Shown: positions 44,460 to 56,244 of the stretch, in pieces | How positions within the stretch are numbered: the stretch's first letter is position 1 | How the letters are laid out: the number at the start of each line of letters is the position of its first letter | From: Astrothelium macrocarpum | Lineage: Eukaryota; Ascomycota; Dothideomycetes; Trypetheliales; Trypetheliaceae | DNA length: 64,000 nt | Reading direction: 5' to 3' | NCBI GenBank assembly: GCA_021030915.1 | Contig: JAGEMR010000065.1 | Span: 62,001 to 126,000 of the forward strand | Notes under the pieces: model-generated | Told to the model about the DNA's origin: nothing | Databases searched by the model: none | What the model saw: only the letters and a program-made list of their open reading frames with translations | Translations under genes and position numbers: made by a program

Positions 44460-45251
44460 ACGGCTCGGCAAATAATCTCCGACAATAGAGCGACACCAGT
44501 AGCGAGGGGAGCCGGCTGGGTCGAAGTCCTTGAATCTAAACATAGGAGTGCAAAAAAAGCTAATTGTAGAAATCTTATTCCAAACCGGCTCACATTACAA
44601 TTGGAGCAGACATGAGTACCCAAACACCTCGCTTTGCATCAATACAATCCAATATGTAAATAACAGAACTCAAAGCACGAAAGCGTATGCACTGATGTAG
44701 ATGCATCCCACTCCTGCAATTATGCGTAATCCTCGTCTCTCGTCGCTTGAATTTCGCAACTTTGGCCGAAGAAGATTTTTGCTTCGCGCGTTGTACTCTC
44801 ATTTCGAACCGCATAATTATTCCCTACAACCAATCAATGTCAGACGTGGTCAGATAAACAGATAAGAAGCCAATGAGGCGAGCAAGCTGCACAACGTGGA
44901 AGAAAAGGAAAAGAATCTGCGAAAGTGTATAAATAAAACATGTAGTTCAGATCGAACCAGGCAAGATTGCAAGCGAGGCAATTGCCTTATGCATCCGGCA
45001 TTGTGGCAAACCCATGCAAAGGTCAGCCCAGCGCGCCCGGTTTGCAAAAACGTGCGTCGTGGGGGTCCCCATGCAGTAACATCTGCAGGAGCAGGCGGCG
45101 GGATCTGGAGCAATGAAAACGTCACATCGGAGCGAGCCTCCCGTGACGCCATTCAATGCACAGCTTTTTCGCAGAGCCCAAGACCCAGTGGTATGGTAGA
45201 ACGGTAGGGAAAAGCAAAGCTTAAAAAAAGAAACACAAAAGTCGTCTCGCC
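44460..45251. other. Convergent spacer between tubulin cofactor B and CENP-C
   Basis: 792 bp of tail-to-tail 3' regions. No coding frame supported. Confidence 0.45.
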
Positions 45252-47680
45252 TCATAGGATTGGAGACCCTGGATTGGGCTGCTGGGACCCTGAATGATAA
45301 GGCAAACCCCACCCATAATAATAAACACCAGCATACACGAGCTGCACAGCTGTAATGATAGAATTCAAGGGCATCCTTGAAAATTTTCTTTTGACAACGT
45401 ACCTCGAGGAACCTGAAAGACACCACCCTTTCCAATACTGAGTTGGTGGTCCGCCAGCTGTAAGGTGACGCGACCGGCATGCATGAAGAATACCATCTGC
45501 ATCTTCCTTGAGTTCTTGACCTTCTTGAAACCACCTGGGGGCAGCTCCAATATTCCACAACCGAAGAATGGCAGGGCGAGAATCTTTGCGTAGCGGAAAT
45601 TCGCCGACGCCACGTCCCTGGTCAAGAATGACGTCGATGCGAATGCGATATCTAAAGCCCCAAAGATCAGTCAGGGATCATTCGTCAATAGCCATCTCAA
45701 GTGGCCAGAGCGTGGGGGTCAGGTTGATCGGTTAAACGGGGGATGTCTAAACGTACCAATTTCAATTTGGTCTCTTGTCGCAGCCTCTAGATAGCCGTCA
45801 TAATTTCGCACCAACCCTGTGAACGTACCACCATTCTCTTCCCACTCATCCAATTGATCTTCTTCTTCCTTTTCCTCGGAACGTCTTCGACTTTGCTGCC
45901 GGCTATCAGCATCACCATCTTCGTCCTCGTCGCCGTCCTCGTCTTCATCAATGCTCTGCAGCCGACCCACTTTCCTTCTCGCGGGCTTTCGGCCCGGTTT
46001 ACTGTGCCTTGACGGCTGCTGCACCTCTTGTGCCCGCGTTACTCCCGTTATCTCCCCCTTGTTATATTCGTAGCCCTCGTTCAGCCACCATTTGAAGGGC
46101 TTCACGCTGGTCCTACCGGATCGCGTCATGCGGGCACCATCCTCCTCGACGGGTGTGCCCTGTCGCAGAAGTGTCAGGGTGCGGCGCGCAGGGCGCTTAA
46201 AGCCAGATGTTGTAGATGGTGCGGCGGAAGGGGCGCGTGAATTCGCCCTGGAAGTTCCACGAGAGGGAGGTCTGTAGGAAGGTCCATGGGAGGAGTTTTC
46301 TTGCTCTTCGCCGTTCAATGCAGAGTCTTGAGAATCCCTATCGCGTTCGAGCGGAGGTGGTCGGGCTGTCTTCTGCTTCTTTCCCGGTGGTTGCATTGTC
46401 TGGTGATCTCGTCGAGGACGGCCTCGTTTCTTGCTTGATTGTTGTGATTGCGGTTGCGCAGACTCCCGGCCAGCGAATTCGCCTCGATCTTGAGTTTGGT
46501 ATCGAACCCCGTCTTCAGACTCAGATTCCGCTTGTACTTCACGTTGAGCTCCTGACTGTGTATCCTCTTCAGCGCGTACTGTAACGGGATGCTTCCTTGG
46601 CCTTCCTCGCGGACTTGGTCTTGCGTTCTGCGCTGGTGAAATTTCGCTCAAAGTGTCGTCCTTTTGAGACGTCTCAACACTGGCTCCGGATTTCCGGCCT
46701 GGTTTCCTGTGCGGTCTCTTGAATTCCTTGGATGATACCGGGTTTTCTTGGTTCTGTATTTCATTAACCACTTCAGCGGTTGCGGGCATTTGTTTTCCTT
46801 TGCCTTTATCCTCGGCTGGTGCATGGGTTGCATTAGCAGACTCTTGTAGAAGTACAGGATCGATTACTATATCGTTGTGTACTATGTCTATGGAGTCATC
46901 GGCGTTGAATATCGGAAGACTGCCGTCCACTTGGTCGTAATACGGTGCTTGCAATTCTTGATTTTGATAAGCCAAAGTGTCCCGTTCTCCATTCACACTC
47001 GCTTGTGGTGAACTTTCAATGGCGAAAGTGTCCCTGCCCTTTTCGGCGGCAATATCATTGAGCACATCAGATGGCTGCTGTGGGCTTTGCTCAATGCTTG
47101 GAGTTATGTCATTTATGGAGTAGTCTAACTTGGGACTGGCGCTTGGAGGAGGTGTTGCTTCAATTCCATTTTCCTTATTGCGACTTGGTGGCCCGATTGA
47201 GGGTGGTCTTCTTGGTGATGAGCCGAGCGATGTTTTTATAGGTGAGCGAGCCGGAGGAGGCAACCGAGTCTTAGCATTACCATTTAGCTTTTTGTGACTA
47301 AGGGATCTCGTAGGGCCTCGCATAGAATCTAAAGTACACAATTAATATTCTATAGTCACATCGGGATTTTGTAATCTTATATCAGACGCCACCTACTTTG
47401 TGTAGCTTCGGCTACTTCCGACGAGGGGAGTATCTTTTCTGCATTGTTGCTGGGTTTGGGAGGTGACTTCTCGGGCGAAGAGAAGATACCGTCAATTGGC
47501 TCAAGACCGTCTGCATCTCGTATTCCAGTATCTTCGAGAGTTATTCCAGTCTTTCTATGTATAGCCTCAGTAATCAAAGCCACAACGAACGATGCGCCCA
47601 ACAACCCACCTTCCCTGCTTCCCCACATCAAAATAGTTGTTTTCTCGCTTTTTCCCTCGAGGAGTTGTCGCAGACGGCAT
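45252..47680 (-). CDS. mif2: Inner kinetochore protein CENP-C/Mif2
   Basis: Links centromeric CENP-A nucleosomes to the outer kinetochore. Exons 47680-47610, 47554-47397, 47328-45757, 45651-45403 and 45349-45252 join to 715 residues. The N-terminal Mif2 segment is YFDVGKQGRKTGITLEDTG with DGLEPIDGIFSSPEKSP (about 16-60), the Mis12-binding type. Basic, AT-hook-like patches follow (RGRPRKH, KKRGRPRRD). The CENP-C motif is RMTRSGRTSVKPFKWW (about 475-490), which contacts CENP-A. The C-terminal cupin dimerisation domain has FRYAKILALPFFGCGILELP and KMQMVFFMHAGRVTLQLAD. The last exon is uncertain: without the 53 nt intron 45402-45350 the protein would stop at 45365 with 695 residues (see findings). 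Divergent from RNase H2A. Confidence 0.9.
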
Positions 47681-48011
47681 GGCGCGAGAATTGGCGGAGA
47701 CAGGTTGTAGAGGACGCGAACGATTCATATGGAAAGAGCGTGCTAAAGATGTTGTGATCTCATTCGCGCTTCAAAGTCGGGGCGCATGGAGTGATGGAAG
47801 GTCTCCAAATCACGATGTTGATGCGTCGCCACATGCGGACTAGTCTTATCCGGCCCGGCCGTTGATCCGCGACGCGTCCAGGCGCGTACTCCACCATCAG
47901 AAGGGTCAACATATCCATCCAAGTCCTACTGCCGCTCTGTCCTAAAGTAGATTTCTTGTGCGAATTGGTTCAATAGGTTTCATATCGAATTTAAGGATTT
48001 CTGAAATAAAC
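47681..48011. promoter_or_regulatory. Short divergent promoter region, CENP-C and RNase H2A
   Basis: 331 bp between the two start codons, so the genes are likely to share promoter elements. A GC-rich patch lies near 47,860-47,890. Confidence 0.5.
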
Positions 48012-49199
48012 ATGGAAGAACTTGAATCTCAAGACATTCCACATGGATCCCAAGACATTGCCAAGGAAACACCATCCAATGACGTCTTCATTGCACCCTC
48101 AATCGATCGCAGAAGAATCTTATCTGGGGACTCCTACTCACATTTCTCCCCCCTCCCGGAAGTTCTTACTAGTGATGTGGAGACCGAATGTGTATTGGGA
48201 ATTGACGAAGCAGGAAGGGGACCAGTGTTAGGTAGATCACTCTTCATGTGTTTATGCCATATGTGTTGAATTGCTATTCAAGTTTCATACAGCGTTAACT
48301 GTGCCATAGGCCCCATGGTGTATTCTCTTTTCTATCTACCTTTGCCCCTTCATCACTCTCTCCTTGCTGAAACTCACCATTTCGACGACTCCAAAGTTCT
48401 AACTCCTTCTGTTCGTTCATCTCTAATGGAGCGACTTTGTTCATCCAACACGGACTTGTATAAATACTGCGGTTGGGCGACGACAATCATGTCCGCTCGC
48501 GATATTTCTGCTGGCATGTTGAGGCCAATTGGAACTTATAACCTCAATGCACAGGCCATGGACGCAACTATCGAATTGCTTAGAAAGGTCTTAGACAAGG
48601 GTGTTCATGTCAAAGAAGTGTATATTGACACCATTGGATCTCCGGCCATTTATCAGAAGAAACTTGAGAGGATATTCCCAACTCTACAAATAACTGTAGC
48701 GAAGAAAGCAGATTCACTATACCCATGTGTTTCTGCAGCTTCTGTATGCGCCAAAGTTACAAGAGATGCCGCATTGGACGTTTTATCTGACACGTACAAG
48801 GTAGACGCAAACGTAAAGTAAGTGGAGGATTGCCCCCTCTGCCAATTTGATTTCAATCGATTCTTACGCACTACAAACAGTTCCCAATCGACCAGTCAAG
48901 AGTCTTCATCAGTCAGTACTGGATGGGGTTCTGGTTATCCATCAGATGCACGCTGTTCAACGTGGCTGAAACAAAACATGGATCCCGTATTTGGCTGGGG
49001 TCCGGAATGTAGATTTAGCTGGGATACTGCGAAAAAATTGCTTGAGGCCAAAGAACTCGCGCCGAGAGTCAACTGGCCTATAGAAGATGAAGATGACGAC
49101 ATGAAAATTACCAACTTCCTTCCAACAGCAGAGGATGGAGAGAGAGCGAATGAACTATCTGGTTGGTTTGGAAGGCATGTCACTGAGACTGTCTTTTAG
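48012..49199 (+). CDS. Ribonuclease H2 catalytic subunit A
   Basis: Type 2 RNase H that cuts RNA in RNA-DNA hybrids and removes single ribonucleotides from DNA. Exons 48012-48231, 48310-48817 and 48881-49199 join to 348 residues. The active-site motif CVLGIDEAGRGPVLGPMVYS (about 62-81) contains the Asp-Glu pair; the first intron cuts this motif in the glycine codon before PMVY. Further catalytic acids are in VYIDTIGSP (about 178) and KADSLYPCVSAASVCAKVTRD (about 205-225). GSGYPSD and FSWDTAKKLL near the C-terminus are family hallmarks. The start at 48012 gives MEELESQDIP; an upstream in-frame codon at 47958 is less likely. Head-to-head with CENP-C. Confidence 0.93.
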
Positions 49200-50032
49200 A
49201 TCCTCCTTCGAATTCACTATGCAATGACTTCCCATTGAAAGGCCACTTGTGACTTCGAATGTTGGGATGTCTTCCCCGTCGTGCCTTGAATAGCTTGTGG
49301 AGTATTCAATTGCTTATCAAATCACATTGATTTGATTAGCGATATGCTGACTGATGTAAAGTTCATTTGTCCTGGTCAGTTAAGAAGGTTTTCGCAAAAC
49401 TAAGCTAATACAATTGATAGGAATTACCCTTCAATCCTAAAATACTCTCCACAGAAGGCCCACTCCAAAGCCTATATCATAACTTTCTTGATTCAGCAAG
49501 GCTAAAGCTCCACGTCGAAGATACTAGTTCACTGTCCATGGTTTGTCCTACGTCCGATATTTTCAGGCTCATCAGGACAAGGACTGAGTAAATTGTGCGG
49601 ATAATTGAGATCGATCGTTATTGCTGGCTTCTGCGTTTGCATGCAGCATAGGTCTACGCTTCAAGAGGAGCCGATCAAGGGCCGTGTTTCAAAGAAAATC
49701 AGAGTACCTACTATCGTCAGTCTCTCAATTCCTCATAACGGCTAGGAGGTCATCAACGTGGACGCATCAAACTTCAAGGACCTATATCAAGAAATTCGGC
49801 CTCTTCTGCAGGGCTCACTCCACGGAATCTAAGATCATCGGAACCCATGTGTACAATAGAACAAATGAATATCAGTATACACGGGGATAAGATGTCATTT
49901 AACCCCTTGATCACGAATTAGAACAGAATGAAGAGTTACACTCCTTCATCTGGGAAAGGTTCATCCCTCATCAGCTCAGTCAAATATGTACAAGAATTCA
50001 AGATCTCCCATTTTACCAGCCAGTCCCAAATT
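49200..50032. other. Convergent spacer between RNase H2A and the CE5 esterase
   Basis: 833 bp of 3' flanks, AT-rich, no supported frame. Confidence 0.45.
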
Positions 50033-51018
50033 TCACTCGCATTGAGAATAGTAACTATTCAGGACGGTGCAGGTATAAGGGCTTGCACAAGTCGTGGATC
50101 CAGTGTACCCAATACCACCACATTGCCCGTACTCAGCCACTGTTCCTCCAGCAGGGGATGTAGTCGGTGCGGTGCTGGGAGCCGTAGTAGGAGAGGAGCT
50201 TCCGGATGAAGCACTCAATTTGGAATTCACAAAGGTCAACGCAGCCTGGCCGTATTCGCTACCGTATCCTTGGTGGGTAGCGGCATCGTCACCGTTACAG
50301 CAGTATGGATCCGATGCGTCGCAGTAGGACTGGATCTTGGAGGCTTCGGGGCACTGGAAACCGGCTGGACGGGGTGCGAACTACGATACTTTAGAGCTGG
50401 TCTTTTGGTTTTAAAGGAAATCGAACTTACACCTTGCGCTGTACATGTGCCTACTTCGTAGGACAGGCCATAGATGTAGCGCGGGTCACCCATGAAGATC
50501 GCGGCCTTGATCTGATTGAGAGCAGAGGCTTGGATTGGGGTCGCGGTGCTCGACAGACCCTCATTGGTATCGCCGCCACCACAGAAGGCGTCGTCGAAAA
50601 TTTGACCACCCTTCATTCCGTATCAAAATCCGGACGTAGCAACAAAGATTCGGCTTCAACGTACCTGAGAGTAACCGACCAACACCAGCTGAGTGTCTGG
50701 GCACTCCGTGTTGAAGCTATTTACCGCTTGTGCCGCAGCGCTCACGCCGTCAATCACACTTTGTGCATAACTCACGTCCCCACAACTAGACTGTCCACCA
50801 CATGCTGGATAGTTGATAGCCTCAGACGTAGCACCGGGGTGGGCATTGAGGATCAGGTCAACGACTGTGCCAGCGGAACCATATCCGGCTGGAGCCGTAG
50901 TTTCACGCGCCCCGAAGACGTGGATGTTTGGGCAGGACTGGCGCTTGCCGATATCCAAGGGGGAGGTAAAGCCAAGGGCAATAAAGATGGCGCTGGCCAA
51001 GGTGGTCTTGGTGAACAT
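50033..51018 (-). CDS. Secreted CE5 esterase (acetylxylan esterase/cutinase family) with CBM1
   Basis: Extracellular carbohydrate esterase family 5 enzyme, most likely deacetylating plant xylan. Exons 51018-50665, 50610-50431 and 50380-50033 join to 293 residues. A signal peptide (MFTKTTLASAIFIALGFTSP) is followed by a possible Lys-Arg processing site. The domain starts CPNIHVFGARETTAPAGYG, as in acetylxylan esterases. The nucleophile elbow GYSQ-GGQIFDDAFC is split by the first intron. The catalytic Asp lies in SYCDASDPYC and the His in THQGYG. After a Ser/Thr/Pro linker comes a fungal cellulose-binding CBM1, starting YGQCGGIGYTGSTTC with its conserved cysteines. The CBM1 and acetylxylan-type N-terminus favour xylan over cutin. 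Confidence 0.93.
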
Positions 51019-52478
51019 GTTGGATTAATTAATCAAGTATAGGATGGTTGATTTTTGGATGAGAAAGCAAATGAACGAGAGACGGAGGAGATTGTTATAT
51101 ACAGAGAGACTGACGGTATACCAGCAAGCTATTACATACAACAGCGCCTTCTGCCATAAACAAAATAGAGTAGTAGATGAAATGGCTAAACTGGGAGCGA
51201 CCGTAATAGGAGACATCCATTCCACCGAATACTTTAGCCGTTGATATATACTATGAGAAAATAGCTTCCCTACCTTGTTATCTCTTGCAAGTCACCTTGC
51301 TCTCAAGTCAAGTATCCGAGTAATTATAAGGATGGTCATCTGTAGAGAATAGAGTGATTTAGCCGAAATATACCACGAAAACCCTAACCGGTCCGACCCT
51401 GTTGTCCGAAATGGTCAAATGACAACTCATAACTCGAGGACAAGGAAATACCCCTTGCAGCCGGCTTTTCCTGTTAGAATTATGGGGTAAGCTAGCACAT
51501 GTCATTGGTTGGGACACTGAGAAGCTGACTCTGAATTTAACCTGTTTTCGCTCCACGTGGCGATCTCCCAGAACGTGTGAATTGGCTAAATGGGATTATC
51601 TACAGCCACTCAAAGGGGGAAAGCCTCAGTTGAGTTTTGAGGCTTCAATCAAGTGATTTCTGGGGAGTGAGCAATTATGTTCATGGGAACGAACTTACTG
51701 TTGTTATGCCCGGGGGCCTTTCAATTGAATTTTGACGGTCCAAAAAGAAAAGTGCAATCTAAGAAAAAGCTACCTCCTATGGTATCTCATAGAGTCGACT
51801 AACGATACTCAATTTTCTGCTTCGATTTCTGGACAGGCTCAAGCAAAATCTGTGGATTCACACACCGCGACTTTATTCATGCCCGACGTCCCTCAGAATG
51901 CTGGCGCAACCCGGTCAAGGAAATCCACAATGACATACTCTATTGTGAGGACTTATTGATTTTGGAACAAGCCAACTGCACAAGATCAGCTTTTCAACAT
52001 GAATATGCCCATTTTCAATGTTTAGAACACGCTGATCTATTAGCCAATTGAAGGGACCCAGTGTGTTCACCGAGTAAATTTCCTGCGCAAAGATTATTTA
52101 TTGCAGACATGTAACTTAGGAAGAATTAGTCGATGTTAGGAGTACTAACTCATAACTCTTGCTAATGCTATGCCCTGGAGGACCTCAATCGAATCCTCTA
52201 CTATTACGATCCTAAACTCTCTGTAGTCTCCTCATCAATGACAACGTCCGACGAAAGATGAAAGTCAGGAACCATTTAGTCAAATTTTGACCGCGCGAAG
52301 AATTTAGATAGTGTGACATTGGATTGATAGTCTTGGTACTTCTATTACTATACCCGAGCGGGCCTTAATTGAATATTAATGTTTGAAAGAAACAAGTTGG
52401 AATCTCAGTAAAAAGCCATCAACTAGTCATCGGCTCAATTAAACTAATCTTGTTCAGGGGGGGCCTCAGTCGAATTTT
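51019..52478. other. Intergenic region with degenerate repeats
   Basis: 1.46 kb between the divergent side of the esterase gene and the 3' end of the chromodomain gene. The left half is esterase promoter; the right half contains a family of diverged repeats (separate entry), one of which aligns codon by codon with the end of the chromodomain gene. No intact gene. Confidence 0.55.
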
Positions 52479-52482
52479 CTAC
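51612..52482. repeat. Cluster of diverged repeats at the 3' flank of the chromodomain gene
   Basis: A degenerate motif with the pattern CCC-G-rich-CCT-(C/T)AATTGAAT occurs at 51704-51736, 52168-52200, 52348-52380 and, overlapping the stop codon of the chromodomain gene, 52452-52482. A weaker copy lies at 51612-51640. Similarity extends beyond the cores: the first and third copies share AATCT-AG-AAAAAGC downstream, and the second shares about 50 bases with the gene's terminal exon. Copies are about 60-75 per cent alike by eye and irregularly spaced. Confidence 0.6.
52198..52260 (-). pseudogene. Relic of the chromodomain gene's terminal exon
   Basis: Read on the minus strand, this piece aligns without gaps to the last codons of the gene at 52479. 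The real end reads QDVPIDEEIAKKLGLQK-stop; the relic reads SDVVIDEETTESLGS-stop, with the following stop codon at the homologous position. It is too short and diverged to be functional, and is probably left from a partial tandem duplication. Confidence 0.55.
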
Positions 52483-55400
52483 TTCTGCAACCCCAATTTC
52501 TTTGCAATTTCTTCATCGATAGGGACATCCTGCCAAACGTTCTTCACAAACCACTCACTGGGCACTACAGCCAGATGCTGGAACCTCTCCTGCCAGCGTT
52601 TCGTCTCTGGCGTCTCTGCATCCGGCACCACGATATAGAACTTCCGCGCCGCCTCCGCCTGCTTGATGATGAAGTCCGCAAACCACTCCGCCAGCAAAAC
52701 CCTCGCCTCTGCTGGATCGTTCTCGCGCAGATCATCGTACCTGTAAAATACTTCGGGGTCGGGGGTGATGAGGTTTGCGGGCTGATCGGGGTCAATTTCG
52801 AGAATCGGACCTGCATGACGGGCTTCGTAATTGGACCATGGGAGATCATGAAGGTAGTGCCACATTATGAAATGCTCATTGCTGCGCCGGCTATCGAGAA
52901 TCTTCTCAAGGAACCCGACGATGTTTGGGCGTGCGACAAGGTGCCAGCTCTGGCGGATGAGATCCTTGGGCAAGGCGTTGACGAACTTCATAATGATGTG
53001 GACCGCTTGTAATGGCTGTTCCAAGATGACTTCATCAGTTAGGAGGATCATGCCGCCTTCGGGAAAGAGCTTAATGACAGACCAGTTGTTGGTCGGGAGA
53101 TCCGGAACGCCGGTTATTGGATCTGGAAGGGGATTGCAACCGATTTGGAATGTGTTCCAGAGTTGACCGCGGGTAAGAAATTTGTAGAGATTCGGAACTT
53201 TGTGGAAGCACACGAAGTCTGAGTGGAACTGCAGTAATACGAAAAGGCAATTAGTAACCGACAGAGATTTTTCCAAGAGATACATTGTCGAAGCGGCCAA
53301 GGGATACTTACCACGATAGTTCCAGAAGTAACATTGTAAAGCTTGGAAAACTTCTTCCAACCCCCTTTCTTGGGAGTATAGACTTTTGCTTTACAGGCAG
53401 CGAAAAACTTGGTGAGCAATTCAATTTCATCCTCGTGTCCAGGGTGGTACATAAGGAAAACATTGTGCTCGATAGCTTTCTTCGTCTTCCCGTCGTTCCA
53501 GGTGAAGAAGCCTTTGGAGGTAAAGCCGAGGACCTCACGACACAGAGTGAGAATGGGAGCCTCACTTTTTACATTCATTTCGAGCGACGATGTGGGTCCA
53601 GACTCTGGTGGGGGTCCAGCAACTGGCTTGTGAATATAGAAGCGGAGCTTTGCATCTGTAGCAATGTTGTTGACCCAAGACAAGAATTGCCATAATCCAT
53701 CTTCGATACCACACACGACCATTGTGAAGTTTTGGTGGAAGTAAAGTGCTCCACTCAAATGCAGTTTGAGATGCTGCGCAAATGCGTCCAAGTCTGGGCC
53801 GCCCCCAGAAGCTGGAGAAATCGAGCCCTGTGCTCGATCGTCTGGCTTTTCCTACGATTCAGAATTAGCATGTTTGTGGTTTTCGTTCAGTTGGATCTTA
53901 CCGAAATGACGTGATCACGGTATTCTCGAGCCACAGCCATGTGTTCGAGATTGAATACAGGGTTTGGTCCAGTCTGAGCTATTAGAGCATTCATAACGTC
54001 CGATTCCATATCATGCATGTTAATTTGGACATGCTTCATAGTCTCCTCCGCATTCTCTTGCAATACAGGTAAGCCCAAGGTTGCAACGAGAGTATCCTGC
54101 ACAGGGGAGTGCTGTACAGTTGTCGCTAGAACCGACTCCTGCTCAGGTACTTTCTTAACATTACTAGCTTCGGCCCTTTTCTCTGGGGTTTCACGCGGAT
54201 AGAAGGATTGCATGGGCTTGACCTTTGTAAGATCAATGGGAATTATTCCCGCTGGATCAGGATCAGGTTCGCGACCAGTAGGTCTCTTTCCCTTGTTCCA
54301 CTGTGGTCGGCCCCAGTTGCTGAAAATTTGTTTAGGTGCATATTTCCCTGAGACAAGTGTGAGTGATGGACTTTACAAAAAAACATAATGGGAAGATAAA
54401 ATCTAAAGCAGTTTACAAAGACTGTTTGGTTTATTTTGTAGACCGACGCCAAAGAAGAACATCAAATCAAAGGCATGGCAAATAGTGTGTTGAACAAACA
54501 AGGTGCTGACACGTTAAGGGCGGAATTAGAAATAAATCTGACCTCCAGAATTGGCTGCACGTTTTGTGGTGTTGGCTGAGCCAGGAGCCGATGCTGCCTG
54601 ATTACGGTTGCTTCGCGAAATAGTAGAAGCTGGAAGACTTGTTTCACGTTGGTGAAGTATTTCTTGGGTATGACGTTTCTGGGGAGATGCATGTGGTCCA
54701 TCTTCAGGGTTGGACGATCCAATGTTTCGCTGCTTCGGAGAAGTTTCCGACAGAGTGCGGTCATCATTTTTAGGTGCTGGATCACTGCCAAATAACTCTT
54801 CATTTAAGTCATTTGGTTTCTTCAGCGGGGAACTGTCATCTTCCAGAGTGTTCGAAGGCTCCTCGGCCATCAGCTTATCGTCTTCAGGAATTGGATCACT
54901 GCCAAATAGCTCTTCATATATATCAATTGTTTTCTTTGGTGCGGGACTGCCATCTTCTATGATGTTCGGAATCTCTTGGTCCATCATCTCTTCATCTTCC
55001 GGGAAGCCGTTTTCAGGTTGGGATCCTTCCGATTCTACAGACTCTGAAGCGACATCTCCTAGGGTGTTGGAGGGCTCCTGATCCACCATATCTTCGTCTT
55101 CTGAGAAAGCGTATTTAGGTTGAGGTCCTTCTAAATCCACAGAGTCTAAAAATCCGGATAATGTACGGGCTGCTCGTTTCCCTCGACGCTGAAGGTGACG
55201 TTCGTTGCGGCGCTTGTCCTCTTCTTTGACACTTTCGTAAAACTCCTCAATATTGAACTCGATTTCTACACCTCGCGCGATCCTGGACTTTCTGGTTTTC
55301 CATTCCTGCAGAGGGACGTTAGTTGTAAACATGTTGGCGGGTTCCCATGTAGCTCGATGAAGCGGGTAATCTTCCCATCGCACAAGGTAGATCGGAGCAT

Positions 55401-55533
55401 CGTTTTCGTCAACTCCTTCGGCAAGAATAGTGTCAACAAAATACTTTGATCTGGGGGTACTTGCGGGTGTTGAGTCGACTGAGGAGTCGTCATCGTCGGA
55501 AGACATGATGACCTCTCCTGTTGGTGAAGCCAT
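52479..55533 (-). CDS. Chromodomain protein, Chp1-like
   Basis: Exons 55533-54543, 54347-53902, 53851-53312 and 53228-52479 join to 908 residues. The N-terminal chromodomain (about 28-85) has KYFVDTILAEGVDENDAPIYL and VRWEDYPLHRATWEPANMF, with the aromatic cage residues expected to read methylated histone H3. An acidic, repeat-containing region follows (about 135-250; separate entry). The C-terminal 430 residues form a conserved globular region (e.g. LSGALYFHQNFTMVVCGIED, KVYTPKKGGWKKFSKLYNV, RQSWHLVARPNIVGFLEKIL). Overall size and layout resemble fission-yeast Chp1, a heterochromatin/RITS protein of about 960 residues. That assignment is inference; another chromodomain adaptor such as a CDP-2-type protein is possible. 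The terminal exon shows a C-to-G codon switch. Confidence 0.82.
54779..55120 (-). repeat. In-frame tandem repeat of about 114 bases inside the chromodomain gene
   Basis: Two clear units start at 54779 and 54893 (spacing 114 bases, 38 codons), with a more diverged third beyond 55007. Each encodes EELFGSDP, an acidic stretch, then E-(P/I)-(S/P)-N-(T/I)-(L/I)-E-D. The repeat lies in the acidic linker after the chromodomain and is likely to vary in copy number between strains. Confidence 0.7.
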
Positions 55534-56244
55534 GGCGCAATGAGAACCGTTATGGGTCTTGGATCGAATGTGATTGGGATCAAGCTGGCATGTCGTGGCA
55601 GTGATCCCAATTGACGAATCCGTTGCTGTCTATTGTCCTTGCGCCTCCACGCAGTACCAGCTGTTAACTTGTGAGCTTATTCAGAATAGCTCAATTATGA
55701 TGCGTAAAATTGAGATCCGATTGAGAAGAGCAATACGAAATATTTTACGCGACTCTGTCTCGTATTGAGAGTAACTTATCCTCTTCGACCAGGTGCCTGC
55801 GGTGATTTTTACGTACGTACAAGTTGACAAGAGTTTATGCTACTTGGATCATCTGGCCCAGATGAGCGATCTTACTGCAGCGCTTAGAACAGTGGTTTCG
55901 CGGATTGCGAATCTTGGCGGAGCAAGATGTCGACAACAAACAAACGAACGCGAAAAGTGACTATACGTGTGCCTGGACGCCCGAGCTTTGCACTAAGCCT
56001 ATCACGAAAGCCTGACCAGATTGGGGATCGAATCACGTGCTAGGCAGACCCTGGTTTCCCGCAGTGCCGCTTTCACTGAGAGACGTGTTTGAAGTCCAAG
56101 CTCACAATACACTTACGCAACGTCGCATACTGACAATCCTTTGCGCCCAATTTTCTGTCAACTTCTCGAATCTCGTCTTCTCTGCAGCTGAACTTAAGAA
56201 TTTCACAATAATCATTCCGGAATTGTCCCCAGCTATACACTCTC
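55534..56244. promoter_or_regulatory. Divergent promoter region, chromodomain gene and RAB11
   Basis: 711 bp between start codons, with no supported frame. CT-rich immediately before the RAB11 start. Confidence 0.45.

Noticed and set aside
50434..51042. 202-residue plus-strand frame over the CE5 esterase
   Set aside because: Antisense to exons with signal peptide, catalytic residues and CBM1; no features of its own.
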